Assembly (NCBI RefSeq): GCF_900091585.1
Contig: NZ_FMHT01000003.1
Coordinates: 992,001-1,056,000 of the forward strand
Length of the DNA stretch: 64,000 nt
Direction: 5' to 3'
Source: Micromonospora nigra
Lineage (GTDB): Bacteria; Actinomycetota; Actinomycetes; Mycobacteriales; Micromonosporaceae
Shown: one piece after another, positions 11,964 to 21,941 of the stretch
Numbering within the stretch: position 1 is the stretch's first letter
Layout of the letters: every line of letters begins with the position of its first letter
Position numbers and translations under genes: made by a program
Notes under the pieces: model-generated
Told to the model about the DNA's origin: nothing
The model's input: the letters and a program-made list of their open reading frames with translations, nothing else
The model's database searches: none

Positions 11964-11994
11964 TCTCGACAGCCGAAAGACTCATCCTTCGAGA
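11964..11994. promoter_or_regulatory. Second pair of TCTCGA half-sites near the MMPL start
   Basis: TCTCGA (11964-11969) and TCGAGA (11989-11994) repeat the arms of the 11888 palindrome, spaced 19 bp apart and ending 16 bp before the MMPL ATG. A second MarR dimer here would block transcription. Confidence 0.45.
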
Positions 11995-12010
11995 GACCGC
12001 GAGGCATCGG

Positions 12011-14134
12011 ATGTCCGTGTTCACCCACGTCGCCCGTGGCCGCCTGGCCGCGTGGCTCACCGTGGTCGCCGCGATCGTGTTCGGCGCGATCGTCTTCGGG
12101 CTCCCGAAACCCGACAACCCCGAACCCGTCTCCGCCACCGGACTGTCCGTACGGTGGCAGTCCACCCAGGTCGAACGCCTCCAGCAGGACCTGCCCTCCA
12201 ACGACGTCCAGCCGGCACTCGTGGTGGTCAGCCGGGCCGACGGCGGCGTGCTCACCGACAGCGACCGGGCCGCGCTGGCCGCGCAGTCCGGGCAACTCGC
12301 CGGTCTCGCCGTCGGCGGACAGATCGGCCCACCCCGGATCGCACCGGACGGCACCGTGGCGTTGCTCGCCGTACCGCTGTCCACCGCAGGCGGGCAGCAG
12401 GCCGTCGCCGACACCGTCGACCGGCTCCGCAACACCGTCACCGACCTGCCCGAGGCCCTCACCGTCGAGGTGACCGGCGGCCCGGCGTTCACCGCCGACC
12501 TCACCAAGGTCTTCGACGGCGCCGACACCACCCTGCTGATCGTCACCGCGAGCGTCGTCGCGCTGCTGCTGCTCATCACCTACCGCAGCCCGTTCCTGTG
12601 GATCGTGCCGCTGGTCATCGTCGCCGCCACCGAGCAGCTCACCCTGCGCGCCCTCGACACGGTCGTCCCCGCCACCGGCATCAACCTCGCCGGCGGCGCG
12701 GTCACCGGCATCGCCAGCGTCCTGGTCTTCGGTGCCGCCACCGACTACGCCCTGCTGCTCATCGCCCGCTACCGCGAGGAACTACGCCGCGAGGAGAACC
12801 GCTTCACCGCGATGCGCGCAGCCCTGCGCCGCACCGCCGAACCCATCCTCGCCAGCGGCTTCACGGTCGTCCTCGGCGTGCTGACCCTGCTGCTGTCCGA
12901 GCAGGAACTCAACCGGGCCCTCGCGGTGGCCTGCGCCACCGGCGTGGTCCTGGCCATGCTGTCGGCGCTGTTCGTGCTCCCCGCCGCCCTGGTGCTGTTC
13001 GGCCGGGGCCTGTTCTGGCCCTTCGTGCCCCGCGTCGGCAGCCCCGCCCGCGAAGGCAGGCTGTGGGGACGGCTCGGCGGCCTCGTCATCCGCCGCCCGG
13101 CGCCCGTCGCCGTGCTCGCCGGGCTGCTGCTGCTCGGGCTGTCCCTCGGTGGCCTCGGCATCCGCACCGGGCTGTCCGAGACCGAGCAGTTCCGCGTCGA
13201 GCCCGAGGCCGTCGCCGGAGCACAGACCCTGGCGGAGGCGTTCCCCGCCGGCACGACCGCACCCGTGGCGGTGCTGACCGACCCGGCGGCCGTGCCGGCG
13301 GTCACCGCGGCCGCCGCCGCCGTGGACGGCGTGGCGTCCGCCCGGCCCGGCGAGACCACCGCCACCGTCGCCCAGGTCGACGTCGTGCTGGACGCCGAAC
13401 CGGGCACCCCCGCCTCGGACCGGACCGTCGAGGCGTTGCGCGCCGCCGTCGCCGCCGTCCCCGGTTCCGCACCCCCCACGGTCGACGGTGCCGAACCCTT
13501 CGCCGGCGCGGTCGTGGGCGGCTCGGTCGCCGCGACCTACGACTCCGACGAGGCCAACGCCGAGGACCTGCGCCTGATCCTGCCGATCATCCTGCTGCTC
13601 GTCGGCGCGGTGCTGGTGCTGCTGCTGCGCGGCCTGGTCGCGCCGGTACTGCTGGTGCTCACCGTGATCGCCTCGTTCTTCGCCAGCCTCGGCGCGGCGT
13701 GGCTGCTGTTCGACCACGTCCTCGGCTTCCCCGCCCTGGACAGCGGGGTGCTCCTGCTGGCGTTCGTCTTCCTGGTCGCCCTCGGCGTGGACTACAACAT
13801 CTTCCTGGTCACCCGTGCCCGGGAGGACGCCCGCACCGCCGGCACCCGCGACGGGATGCTCTCCGCGCTGCGGGTCACCGGCGGGGTGATCACCAGCGCC
13901 GGCATCCTGCTCGCCGCGGTCTTCGCCGTGCTGGGCGTGCTGCCGCTGATCACGCTGACCCAGATCGGCATCATCGTCTGCATCGGTGTGCTGCTGGACA
14001 CCCTGCTGGTGCGGACCGTCGTGGTGCCCGCCCTGGCATTCCTGCTCGGCGACCGGTTCTGGTGGCCGGGACGGATCACCGCCGAACCGGACGACGACAC
14101 CGCGCCCGAGGCGACCACGGCCCGCCGGACCTGA
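12011..14134 (+). CDS. MMPL/RND-family exporter
   Basis: A 707-residue membrane protein with the MMPL duplicated layout. One N-terminal segment is followed by an outward loop (about 35-170), a five-helix bundle, a second outward loop (about 400-520) and a second bundle. The paired cytoplasmic-edge motifs DYALLLIARYREELRRE and GVDYNIFLVTRAREDA carry the proton-relay Asp-Tyr. Such proteins export lipids, siderophores or drugs. The divergent MarR gene suggests induced drug or lipid export. ATG 12011 has GAGG 6 nt upstream. No accessory genes are attached. Confidence 0.92.
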   Translation: MSVFTHVARGRLAAWLTVVAAIVFGAIVFGLPKPDNPEPVSATGLSVRWQSTQVERLQQDLPSNDVQPALVVVSRADGGVLTDSDRAALAAQSGQLAGLAVGGQIGPPRIAPDGTVALLAVPLSTAGGQQAVADTVDRLRNTVTDLPEALTVEVTGGPAFTADLTKVFDGADTTLLIVTASVVALLLLITYRSPFLWIVPLVIVAATEQLTLRALDTVVPATGINLAGGAVTGIASVLVFGAATDYALLLIARYREELRREENRFTAMRAALRRTAEPILASGFTVVLGVLTLLLSEQELNRALAVACATGVVLAMLSALFVLPAALVLFGRGLFWPFVPRVGSPAREGRLWGRLGGLVIRRPAPVAVLAGLLLLGLSLGGLGIRTGLSETEQFRVEPEAVAGAQTLAEAFPAGTTAPVAVLTDPAAVPAVTAAAAAVDGVASARPGETTATVAQVDVVLDAEPGTPASDRTVEALRAAVAAVPGSAPPTVDGAEPFAGAVVGGSVAATYDSDEANAEDLRLILPIILLLVGAVLVLLLRGLVAPVLLVLTVIASFFASLGAAWLLFDHVLGFPALDSGVLLLAFVFLVALGVDYNIFLVTRAREDARTAGTRDGMLSALRVTGGVITSAGILLAAVFAVLGVLPLITLTQIGIIVCIGVLLDTLLVRTVVVPALAFLLGDRFWWPGRITAEPDDDTAPEATTARRT

Positions 14135-14207
14135 AACTCGGCGGCGACCCTGGTGTCGGCTGCGGAGACCCCCGGGGGTGCCACCCCGCGGACCCGCAGG
14201 AGCGCCG

Positions 14208-15071
14208 TCAGTAGTCCAGGCAGACACACCCGGTCATCAACGCGCGGACGTTGCGCACGTAGCCCGGATTGGGCACGACCAGCGGACGCCCCTCCCGGGC
14301 CACCGCGGCATGCCCGTAGTTGTACGCCGCGATGACCGCGTTCAGCAGACAGGAGTCGAGGTCGGCCGTGCACAGGGCGGCGTCAAGCCGATAGTCGCCG
14401 TCGAAGTACATGTCGCCGAGGTACTTCGTCAGCCACGCCAGGTAGGTGCCGCCGAGGTAGGCGTTGTCGCGATGGTCGTCGACGTCGTAGCTCTGCTCGA
14501 AACGCTGGTTCATCCAGACGGCGGTGTCCGGCATCACCTGCATCAGCCCGATCCCGCCGTCGCAGGCGACGATGTGCGACTGCCAGCCGCTCTCCTGCCA
14601 GGCCGTCGCCTTCACCAAGGCCAGCGGGATCCGGATCTGCGGCGCGGACGTCGGCCAGTACGTCCGCTGCGCGGCGTCGGTCAGGGCGGCCTTCACCTGC
14701 CCCCGGGTGGCCTTCTTGCCCTGGTAGCTCGGCTTGCAACCCGACGGCGACGGCACCGGCGGAGGTGGCGGCAGCTTCGTCTCGGTCGGCGGTCTCGGCA
14801 CCGCCCGCGGCCCGGCCGAACGGGACGGCTTCGGCTTCGGCTTCGGCTTCGGTTTGGCCTTCGCCGTCGGTGACGGCCTGCTGCTCGGTGTCTCCTCCGG
14901 CTCCGCTGTCGTCGGCGACGGATCCGGCTGCCGCGCCTCGTCGGACCCCTCGACCTCCGGCAGCGCGACGGGCGCGGCCACCCGAGACGGGCGACGTTCC
15001 TGCCCCGCGCACCCAGCCGCCGTCAGCAGCACGGCCACGGCCACCACCGCACTCACTACGCTCCGACGCAT
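14208..15071 (-). CDS. Lytic transglycosylase-like lipoprotein (SLT domain)
   Basis: A 287-residue lipoprotein with lipobox LTAAGC (Cys21). A Pro/Ser/Thr linker follows, including a KP repeat at about 71-82 that would span the wall. The SLT domain contains the catalytic Glu in AWQESGW (E160), the DGGIGLMQVMPDTA motif and AAYNYG. It should cleave peptidoglycan glycan strands outside the membrane. Cys in CKPS, VACDGG, ALCTADLDSC and GCVC may form disulfides. ATG 15071 has GGGGTCGGGG directly upstream. It lies 35 bp after the DedA-PAP2 gene on the same strand, a possible envelope operon. Confidence 0.88.
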   Translation of the reverse strand: MRRSVVSAVVAVAVLLTAAGCAGQERRPSRVAAPVALPEVEGSDEARQPDPSPTTAEPEETPSSRPSPTAKAKPKPKPKPKPSRSAGPRAVPRPPTETKLPPPPPVPSPSGCKPSYQGKKATRGQVKAALTDAAQRTYWPTSAPQIRIPLALVKATAWQESGWQSHIVACDGGIGLMQVMPDTAVWMNQRFEQSYDVDDHRDNAYLGGTYLAWLTKYLGDMYFDGDYRLDAALCTADLDSCLLNAVIAAYNYGHAAVAREGRPLVVPNPGYVRNVRALMTGCVCLDY

Positions 15072-15106
15072 CCCCGACCCCGTTCCGTGACGCAACCCGC
15101 CGAACC

Positions 15107-16591
15107 CTAACAGGCATCGACGTCCGGGCGCTGTCCCGCACGCTCCGCCCCAGCCCGGGGCACCGGAGCTTCCGCCCCGCCGGGAGATTCCGCCACCTCC
15201 ACCCCGCCCCGGGACGCCGGAACCTCCGCCCCGCCCCGGGTTCCCGGCACCAGCACAGCACCCACCGCGCGGTCCCGGGTGGCCCAGGCCACCATGAACA
15301 CGGCCGTCCACGCCGCGCCCAGCAGCACCGAGGTGACCGTGCCGCTGGCCGTGCTCCACCCCAGGTACAACCGGGCGCCGCCGGTGCCCACCACCCCGGC
15401 GACGGCCACCGTCCACGCCGCCACCGCGACCGGCCAGCGGGCCTGCCGCGACAGCAGCCACGCCAGCGTGCACAGGCTCGCGGTCACCACCGCGTTCTGG
15501 GTGGGCAGCGCCGCGCCGTCGCCACCCGGACCGGCCAGGTCGGCGACCACGGCCAACACCACCAGCGGTACGAAGGCTCCGACCGTGCCCACCACACTGA
15601 GCAGGTCGGCCCGCCAGGGCCGGTGCCGCCACGCCAGCACGGCCGCCACCACCGCCACCACCACGATCAGGAACGAGCCGCGCAACACCGACACGCCGGC
15701 CATCGTCACGTCCATCGCCCCCGGGGTGCGCCGCTGGGCGAACCAGCCGGCGATCGCCCCGTCGACGACGGCCAGACCGCTGTGCCGCACCACCGCGCCC
15801 AGCACCCAGGCGATCGCCAGACCTCCGGCGAACAACAGCAGCAGCCCCGCCGCCAGGTTCGCCAGCAGCGTCCAGGCCGGCCCGATGTGCATGGACAGCA
15901 GAAAGAACAGCACCCCGTAACGGGCGCGCAGCCACCGCACCGGCACCCACGCGCCGGCCCGGCCCAGCAGCACCCGCACCGGATCCGGGTTGCGGCCCAG
16001 CCACCGCCCCGCCAGAACCACCGCCACCAGCGCCGCCACCAACACCAGCACCGCCCCGGTAGCCTGGCCCAACAGCCGGGACACCGTGTCGTACGACTCA
16101 CCGGCCAGGTTGCCCACCATCACCGACCCGCCCACCCAGGTCGCCACCCCGGCCAGGTTCCACGGCGCGAACCGGCGGTACGGCATCCCCGACGCCCCCG
16201 CCAACCGGGGTACCAGGGTGCGGGCGAACGCGACCCACCGGGCGGTGAACACGCCCCGCCCGCCCAGCCGGCCGAGCATCGCGTCGGCGCGGGCCCACCG
16301 GTGCGCCCCGATCCGCCGCCCGAACCGCCCGCCCCGCAGCCGCGGCCCGTGCCGGCGACCGGCGCGAAACGCCACCGCGTCACCGGCCACCGCTGCCACA
16401 ATCATCACCAGCAGCGCCGGTCCGAGCCGCAACGCCCCGGTGTAGGTGAGGAAGCCGACCAGCAGGAGGGTGGCCTCGCCGGGGGCCAACAGCCCGACGA
16501 TCACCGCCGTCTCCCCGGCCACGATCAGCGCGGCGACCAGGTACACCAGCAGCGACGGCAGGCCCTCCAGGGAGTTCAGCAGGTCGTGCAT
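15107..16591 (-). CDS. DedA (VTT) - PAP2-like fusion membrane protein
   Basis: The first 200 of 494 residues are a DedA protein ([58 protein letters not shown]). Residues 220-440 form a second helical bundle laid out like PAP2 lipid phosphatases. The PAP2 catalytic signature is degenerate: TQNAVVTAS stands where PSGH is expected, and [14 protein letters not shown] lacks the catalytic His. It may therefore bind rather than hydrolyse a polyprenyl lipid. The tail is a low-complexity Gly/Val/Glu/Ala-Pro repeat (about 450-485). ATG 16591 has GGAG 5 nt upstream. Confidence 0.8.
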   Translation of the reverse strand: MHDLLNSLEGLPSLLVYLVAALIVAGETAVIVGLLAPGEATLLLVGFLTYTGALRLGPALLVMIVAAVAGDAVAFRAGRRHGPRLRGGRFGRRIGAHRWARADAMLGRLGGRGVFTARWVAFARTLVPRLAGASGMPYRRFAPWNLAGVATWVGGSVMVGNLAGESYDTVSRLLGQATGAVLVLVAALVAVVLAGRWLGRNPDPVRVLLGRAGAWVPVRWLRARYGVLFFLLSMHIGPAWTLLANLAAGLLLLFAGGLAIAWVLGAVVRHSGLAVVDGAIAGWFAQRRTPGAMDVTMAGVSVLRGSFLIVVVAVVAAVLAWRHRPWRADLLSVVGTVGAFVPLVVLAVVADLAGPGGDGAALPTQNAVVTASLCTLAWLLSRQARWPVAVAAWTVAVAGVVGTGGARLYLGWSTASGTVTSVLLGAAWTAVFMVAWATRDRAVGAVLVPGTRGGAEVPASRGGVEVAESPGGAEAPVPRAGAERAGQRPDVDAC

Positions 16592-16725
16592 GGCGGCTCC
16601 GGGGTCACCTCGTCAGCCTGCCAGCCGGCGTACGGCAGGTGACAGCAGTTTCGGCCGGGATCCGGGACGAACCGGGGGGTGACCCCGACGCGGCCCCTGA
16701 TCCCGCAGGCGGGAGGATGGAGCCC

Positions 16726-18594
16726 ATGCAGCTTCGCACCGACCTCCGCAACGTCGCCATCATCGCTCACGTCGACCACGGCAAGACCACCCTGGTCGAC
16801 GCCATGTTGCGGCAGGCTGGCGCCTACGGCGCCCGTGGCGAGACGACCGAGCGGGTGATGGACTCGATGGATCTCGAACGCGAGAAGGGCATCACCATCC
16901 TCGCCAAGAACACCGGCGTACGGTATATGCCGGCCGACGGGTCCGACCCGGTCACCATCAACATCATCGACACCCCCGGGCACGCCGACTTCGGCGGCGA
17001 GGTCGAGCGGGGCCTGACCATGGTCGACGGTGTGGTTCTGCTCGTCGACGCCAGCGAGGGCCCGCTCCCGCAGACCCGGTTCGTGCTCCGTAAGGCCCTC
17101 AAGGCCCGGATGCCGATCATCCTCGTGATCAACAAGGTGGACCGCCCCGACGCCCGGATCAAGGAGGTCGTCGACGACACCTACGAACTCTTCCTCGACC
17201 TGGACGCCGACGAGGAACAGATCGACTTCCCCATCGTCTACGCCTGCGCCCGCGACGGCATCGCCTCGCTGACCCAGCCCGCCGACGGCGCGGTGCCCGA
17301 CGACAGCCACAGCCTGGAGCCGCTGTTCCGCACCCTGCTCGACACCATCCCGCCGCCCGCGTACGACGAGGACGCCCCGCTCCAGGCGCACGTCACCAAC
17401 CTCGACGCGTCACCGTTCCTCGGCCGGCTGGCGCTGTGCCGGGTAAGGCAGGGCACGATCGCCAAGGGTCAGACCGTCGCCTGGTGCCGCACCGACGGCA
17501 GCACCCAGCGGGTCCGCATCTCCGAACTGCTGATGACCGAGGGCCTGGAGCGTAAGCCCGCCGACTCGGCCGGCCCCGGCGACATCATCGCCGTCGCAGG
17601 CATCCCCGAGATCATGATCGGCGAGACCCTGGCCGACGCGGAGAACCCGATCCCACTGCCGCTGATCACCGTCGACGAACCAGCCATCTCGATGACCATC
17701 GGCACCAACACCTCGCCCCTGGTCGGGCGGGTCAAGGGCGCCAAGGTCACCGCCCGGATGGTCAAGGACCGTCTCGACAAGGAGCTGGTCGGCAACGTGT
17801 CACTGCGGGTGCTGCCGACCGAGCGCCCCGACGCGTGGGAGGTGCAGGGTCGTGGTGAGCTGGCCCTGGCCATCCTCGTCGAGCAGATGCGCCGCGAGTC
17901 CTACGAACTGACCGTCGGCAAGCCGCAGGTCGTCACCAGGGAGATCGACGGGAAGGTCTGCGAGCCGGTGGAGCGCCTCACCATCGACGCCCCCGACGAG
18001 TACCTGGGCGCGATCACCCAACTCCTGGCGACCCGCAAGGGCCGGATGGAGCAGTTGGTCAACCACGGCACCGGCTGGATCCGGATGGAGTGGCTGGTCC
18101 CCGCCCGCGGCCTGATCGGCTTCCGCACCGAGTTCCTCACCGACACCCGGGGCACCGGCATCCTGCACCACGTCTTCGAGTCCTACGAGCCGTGGTTCGG
18201 CGAGCTGCGGACCCGCCAGAACGGCTCCCTGGTCGCCGACCGGGCCGGCGCGGTCACCTCGTTCGCAATGATCAACCTTCAGGAACGCGGCCAGCTCTTC
18301 GTCGAACCGACCACCGAGGTGTACGAGGGCATGATCGTCGGAGAGAACTCCCGCTCCGACGACATGGACGTCAACATCACCAAGGAGAAGAAGCTCACCA
18401 ACATGCGCGCGTCGACCTCCGACGAGACCGAGAAGCTGATCCCGCCGCGCAAGCTGTCGCTGGAGCAGGCCCTGGAGTTCTGCCGCGAGGACGAGTGCGT
18501 CGAGGTCACCCCGACGGCGGTGCGCATTCGCAAGGTCGTGCTCGACCAGACCCAGCGGGCCCGCACCGCCGCCCGCCGCAAGCACACCGGCTGA
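16726..18594 (+). CDS. typA: Translational GTPase TypA/BipA
   Basis: TypA is a ribosome-binding GTPase related to EF-G that helps 50S assembly and stress translation. The 622 residues show G1 AHVDHGKTT (14-22), switch EREKGITI, G3 [15 protein letters not shown] and G4 NKVDRPDAR. Domains II, III and V follow, then the TypA-specific C-terminal domain ([23 protein letters not shown]). ATG 16726 lies 9 nt after GGGAGG; an ATG at 16717 overlaps that site and is unlikely. A strong terminator follows at 18610. Confidence 0.97.
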   Translation: MQLRTDLRNVAIIAHVDHGKTTLVDAMLRQAGAYGARGETTERVMDSMDLEREKGITILAKNTGVRYMPADGSDPVTINIIDTPGHADFGGEVERGLTMVDGVVLLVDASEGPLPQTRFVLRKALKARMPIILVINKVDRPDARIKEVVDDTYELFLDLDADEEQIDFPIVYACARDGIASLTQPADGAVPDDSHSLEPLFRTLLDTIPPPAYDEDAPLQAHVTNLDASPFLGRLALCRVRQGTIAKGQTVAWCRTDGSTQRVRISELLMTEGLERKPADSAGPGDIIAVAGIPEIMIGETLADAENPIPLPLITVDEPAISMTIGTNTSPLVGRVKGAKVTARMVKDRLDKELVGNVSLRVLPTERPDAWEVQGRGELALAILVEQMRRESYELTVGKPQVVTREIDGKVCEPVERLTIDAPDEYLGAITQLLATRKGRMEQLVNHGTGWIRMEWLVPARGLIGFRTEFLTDTRGTGILHHVFESYEPWFGELRTRQNGSLVADRAGAVTSFAMINLQERGQLFVEPTTEVYEGMIVGENSRSDDMDVNITKEKKLTNMRASTSDETEKLIPPRKLSLEQALEFCREDECVEVTPTAVRIRKVVLDQTQRARTAARRKHTG

Positions 18595-18609
18595 CCCGCC
18601 GACCCCAGC

Positions 18610-18647
18610 ACGGGAGCCCGGACCGCCCACAGCGGCCGGGCTCCCGT
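18610..18647 (+). terminator. typA terminator
   Basis: ACGGGAGCCCGG and CCGGGCTCCCGT form a perfect 12-bp stem 15 bases after the typA stop. Confidence 0.8.
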
Positions 18648-18733
18648 CGACCACCGCCGCAGACCCACCCCGCCGCTCCGCCTGCACCACCACGACGGGG
18701 CGACACGCCAGCCGCGTCCGCTACCGTCGGCAC

Positions 18734-19576
18734 ATGACCTGGGACGACCTCGACGCCCGCCTGGACGCGGCACCCGGCACGGTGTCCGCGTACGTGGGCC
18801 GTCCCGGCATAACCCCCACCTGGACCCGGCACGCCGACGCGCCCCACTACGCGGCGAGCACCATGAAGGTCGCCGTACTGGCCGCCCTGCACCGTGCCGC
18901 CGAGGCGGGCCGCCTCGACCCCGACGCGCCCGTCGAGGTGCGCAACGACTTCACCTCCGCCCGGCCCGGCGCACCCCGGTTCACCTGCGCCCGGCACTTC
19001 GACAACGACCAGGTGGTCTGGGACCGTCTGCACCGCCCCGCGTCGCTGCGCTGGCTCGCCGAACGGATGATCGTGCGCTCCAGCAACCTCGCCACCAACC
19101 TGGTGATCGAACACGTCGGCCTGCCCGCCGTCGCCGAGGTGTGGGCGCTGGTCGGCGCCCGGCACAGCGTCACCGGCCGGGGCATCGAGGACTTCGCGGC
19201 CCGCGAGGCCGGCGTCACCAACCTGGTCACCGCCGCCGACCTGGCCGCCCTGTTGGGCGCGCTCGCCGACGGCGCCACCGCGCCGGGGCCCCTCGCCGCC
19301 CCGGCCGCCTGCGCCGCCATGCTGGACGTACTGTGCGCTCAGGAGTTCCGCGACGACCTGGCCGAGGGTCTGCCGCCCGGCACCCGCATCGCCCACAAGA
19401 GCGGCTGGGTGCGCGGCGTACGACACGGCGCCGGGGTGGTCTTCCCCGACGACGCGCCCCCGTACCTGGTCGTCACCTGCACCAGCACCGACCTCGTCGA
19501 CGCCGACGCGGACGCCTGCCGGCTCGTCGCGGAGGTCTCCGCCGCCGCCTGGGCCGCCCGCCACGACCTCCGCTGA
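18734..19576 (+). CDS. Class A beta-lactamase-like serine hydrolase
   Basis: This 280-residue protein has the penicilloyl-serine transferase motifs in order: S42-T-M-K45 (SxxK), S116-S-N118 (SxN) and K222-S-G224 (KTG-like). The class A Glu166 equivalent is not obvious, and there is no signal peptide. It may therefore be a cytosolic esterase or D-peptidase homologue rather than a secreted beta-lactamase; resistance should not be assumed. ATG 18734 begins after a short gap following the typA terminator. It converges on the phosphatase gene with only 7 bp between stops. Confidence 0.82.
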   Translation: MTWDDLDARLDAAPGTVSAYVGRPGITPTWTRHADAPHYAASTMKVAVLAALHRAAEAGRLDPDAPVEVRNDFTSARPGAPRFTCARHFDNDQVVWDRLHRPASLRWLAERMIVRSSNLATNLVIEHVGLPAVAEVWALVGARHSVTGRGIEDFAAREAGVTNLVTAADLAALLGALADGATAPGPLAAPAACAAMLDVLCAQEFRDDLAEGLPPGTRIAHKSGWVRGVRHGAGVVFPDDAPPYLVVTCTSTDLVDADADACRLVAEVSAAAWAARHDLR

Positions 19577-19583
19577 GGTCATC

Positions 19584-20381
19584 TCACTCCAGCAGGTTCG
19601 CCCGCAGCGCGGCAATCATCTCTCCGGTCACCCCCAGGCCGTCCCGCAGGTACGCCCCGAACGAACCGTGCACCTGTCGCACCTGCGCGTACGCGGCGTC
19701 CAGGTACTCCTCGCGCACCTCCAGCACCGCCCGCACGGCCGCCTCGTCCATGTCGGGCTGCCGCCGGCGGATCGCCTCCACGATCACCTCGCGCAGGCTG
19801 CTGGTCAGCCCGTTGTTGGCCAGGTAGTCGGCCCGCACCGCCGCCTCGTCCACCCCGAGGGCGTGCAGCAGCACCACCGTCAGCCAGCCGGTGCGGTCCT
19901 TGCCGGCCGAGCAGTGGTAGATCAGGGGAAGGTTCTCCTCCTCGGTCGCCAGCCGGACAGCCGCCGAGAACCCGGCCCGCGCCGCCTCCCCGGTGACGAA
20001 CCAGCGGTAGATCGCCTCCATCGCCGCCGGAGTGCCCTCCCGGGCCAGGTCCACGTAGCCGGTCAGGTCGTGCCCCAACAGCACCGCCGAAACGTACGTG
20101 AACACGGGGTGCGCCGGGTCGTGGACCGGCAGGTGCACCACCTGCGGCTGTCCCGGCAACCGGTCCGGTGGTGCCACCGCCATCTCCGAGGCGGCCCGCA
20201 GGTCCACCACGCAGGCCGGCCCGAGGCCCGCCAGCAGCGGCAGGTCCTCGTCGGTCAGCCGACCCAACGCCGGGGTACGCAGCAGCCGCCCCGCGCGCAC
20301 GCGCCGACCGTCGAATCCGATCATCCCGCCCAGGTCGCGGGCGTTCGGCGCGCCCACCATCGTCCGGTCCCGCCCGATCAT
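19584..20381 (-). CDS. Tyrosine-protein phosphatase (Y_phosphatase3 type)
   Basis: A 265-residue cytosolic phosphatase with P-loop H156-C157-S-A-G-K-D-R163-T-G, the signature HCxxGKDRTG of the bacterial PTP family that can act on phosphotyrosine, phosphoserine or phosphoinositides. The N-terminus NARDLGG and GRLLRTPALGRLTDED are family hallmarks; the general-acid region is around PVHDPAHP. C157 is the nucleophile. The target is unknown. The first ATG (MIGRDRTMVG) is used; ATG 20360 is an alternative. Confidence 0.9.
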   Translation of the reverse strand: MIGRDRTMVGAPNARDLGGMIGFDGRRVRAGRLLRTPALGRLTDEDLPLLAGLGPACVVDLRAASEMAVAPPDRLPGQPQVVHLPVHDPAHPVFTYVSAVLLGHDLTGYVDLAREGTPAAMEAIYRWFVTGEAARAGFSAAVRLATEEENLPLIYHCSAGKDRTGWLTVVLLHALGVDEAAVRADYLANNGLTSSLREVIVEAIRRRQPDMDEAAVRAVLEVREEYLDAAYAQVRQVHGSFGAYLRDGLGVTGEMIAALRANLLE

Positions 20382-20545
20382 CCGGCCTCCCCATCGCCAC
20401 CGCCTGTGCCTACAGGGTGCCGCACCGGACGATCACCGCAGCAGGCACCCACCGGTGCACCGCGCCCCGCACACCCCGTTGGTGCCGCCCCGTGGCGCAC
20501 TGGCCCGACGCAGGGACGGCGGATGCCGCACCCCTGCCACCGGGC

Positions 20546-21544
20546 TCAGCCGCTCACCTTGACCAGTTCCCGACGCCGGTCCCGGGACGACTTGAGCAGG
20601 CTCGCCACCGTCGCCACGGCCAGAGTGCCGAGGATGACCAGCAGGGAGAGCCAGATCGGGATGTGCGGTGCCCAGCCGACGGGCTCGCCGCCGTTGACGA
20701 ACGGCAACTTGTTGTCCGCCAGGGCCTCCAGGATCAGCTTGACGCCGATGAATCCGAGCACCACCGCGAGCCCGTGGCTGAGGTAGATCAGCCGGTCCAG
20801 CAGACCGCCGAGCAGGAAGTAGAGCTGCCGCAGGCCCATCAGGGCGAACACGTTGGCGGTGAAGACCAGGTACGGCTCCTGGGTGATGCCGAAGATCGCC
20901 GGGATCGAGTCCAGCGCGAAGATGAGGTCGGTGGTGCCGATCGCGATCATCACGATCAGCATCGGGGTGAACAGTCGCCGGCCCTGCACGCGCGTGGTCA
21001 GTTTCGCCCCGACGTACCCGGAGGAGATCGGCAACGCCCGACGGCTCCAGCGGATCAGCACGTTCTCGGTGAACTCCTCCTCGCTGGACTCCCCCTGCCG
21101 GGCCAGGTTGATCGCGGTGTAGATGAGGAACGCGCCGAAGATGTAGAACACCCAGGTGAACTGCGAGATCAGTGCCGCGCCGGCAGCGATGAAACCGCCG
21201 CGCATCACCAGGGCCAGGACGATGCCGACGAGCAGCACCTTCTGCTGGTACGCCCGGGGCACCGCGAACCGGGCCATGATGATCACGAAGACGAAGAGGT
21301 TGTCGACCGAGAGGCTGTACTCGGTCAACCAGCCGGTGTAGAACTGCCCGGCCGCGCCCGCACCCGCCGTGGCCCAGAGGCCGACGCCGAACAGCAGGGC
21401 CAGGCCGACGTAGAAGCCGACCCAGAGGCTGGACTCCCGCACGCTCGGTTCGTGTGGTCGCCGGCCGATGATCAACAGGTCGACCAGGAGAACCGCGGTC
21501 AGCGCGACGAGCGTCGCCGCCCAGATCAGTCCGGACACATCCAC
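20546..21544 (-). CDS. TerC-family membrane protein (Alx-like), Mn2+ exporter candidate
   Basis: This 332-residue protein has about nine membrane segments and the TerC family motifs GWLTEYSLSVDNLFVFVIIMARF and TTDLIFALDSIPAIFGITQEPYLVFTANVFALMGLRQLYFLLGGL. The Asp residues in SVDN and ALDS form the likely cation path. Some family members (Alx, YkoY) export Mn2+, often to metallate secreted enzymes. The start is GTG 21544, with GGAGGAA 7 nt upstream. A probable manganese riboswitch lies at 21641-21762, which supports a role in Mn2+ balance. Tellurite resistance is the historical name only. Confidence 0.9.
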   Translation of the reverse strand: MDVSGLIWAATLVALTAVLLVDLLIIGRRPHEPSVRESSLWVGFYVGLALLFGVGLWATAGAGAAGQFYTGWLTEYSLSVDNLFVFVIIMARFAVPRAYQQKVLLVGIVLALVMRGGFIAAGAALISQFTWVFYIFGAFLIYTAINLARQGESSEEEFTENVLIRWSRRALPISSGYVGAKLTTRVQGRRLFTPMLIVMIAIGTTDLIFALDSIPAIFGITQEPYLVFTANVFALMGLRQLYFLLGGLLDRLIYLSHGLAVVLGFIGVKLILEALADNKLPFVNGGEPVGWAPHIPIWLSLLVILGTLAVATVASLLKSSRDRRRELVKVSG

Positions 21545-21574
21545 GTTTTCGTTCCTCCGGCAGACACGCAGCGA

Positions 21575-21617
21575 CCGGCACACCGTACTCCCCGGACCAC
21601 GGGGGTCGACGTGCCGG
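21575..21617 (-). repeat. Hairpin in the terC leader
   Basis: CCGGCAC and GTGCCGG (7 bp) enclose a GC-rich loop between the riboswitch and the terC ribosome-binding site. It could belong to the expression platform. Confidence 0.4.
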
Positions 21618-21640
21618 TGACGCTGGCTGTGGTGACTGTC

Positions 21641-21762
21641 GGAGGTCTCTTCCGCCGCCGGCCCGGGACGGGACGGCGACCCACGGGGCCGGGTCGCGTC
21701 GCCGCGGTGTGCGGCACTCGACCGTGCTGACGACTCCGTCGCGGGGGAATACTCCCCTCCTC
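21641..21762 (-). ncRNA. yybP-ykoY-type manganese riboswitch upstream of terC
   Basis: Read on the minus strand, conserved pieces of the yybP-ykoY aptamer occur in order. GGAGG begins P1 and is followed by the loop GGGGAGTA (about 21750-21757). TCGTCA follows after a short P2-like element, and GAAGAGACC precedes CCTCC, which closes P1 (21641-21645). Loops GGGGAGUA and the AGACC region form the Mn2+ site in known structures. The freed CCTCC strand could pair with the GGAGG ribosome-binding site of terC at 21554-21558, giving a translational ON switch. The P3 helix is not clear to me. Confidence 0.62.
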
Positions 21763-21941
21763 GGGGGTCATTGTGGCCTACCCCGTCCGGTCCACGCACG
21801 ACCCGTCAGCCGAGGTGCTTTCCATACCCGGGCACCGGACCGCGTCGCGCCTGCGGCTTTACCGATCCGCTGTGACCGCACTCACCCCGCGCAGAGCATC
21901 CTAGGAGGCTAGGTGAAAGACGGGGCTCGGGAGGTCCCGGT

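Noticed and set aside
18734..19576. Antibiotic-resistance beta-lactamase
   Set aside because: The three motifs are present but there is no signal peptide and no clear class A Glu166 region, so resistance is not supported.
20546..21544. Tellurite resistance operon
   Set aside because: Only TerC homologues are present, without TerB/TerD/TerE; the riboswitch points to manganese.
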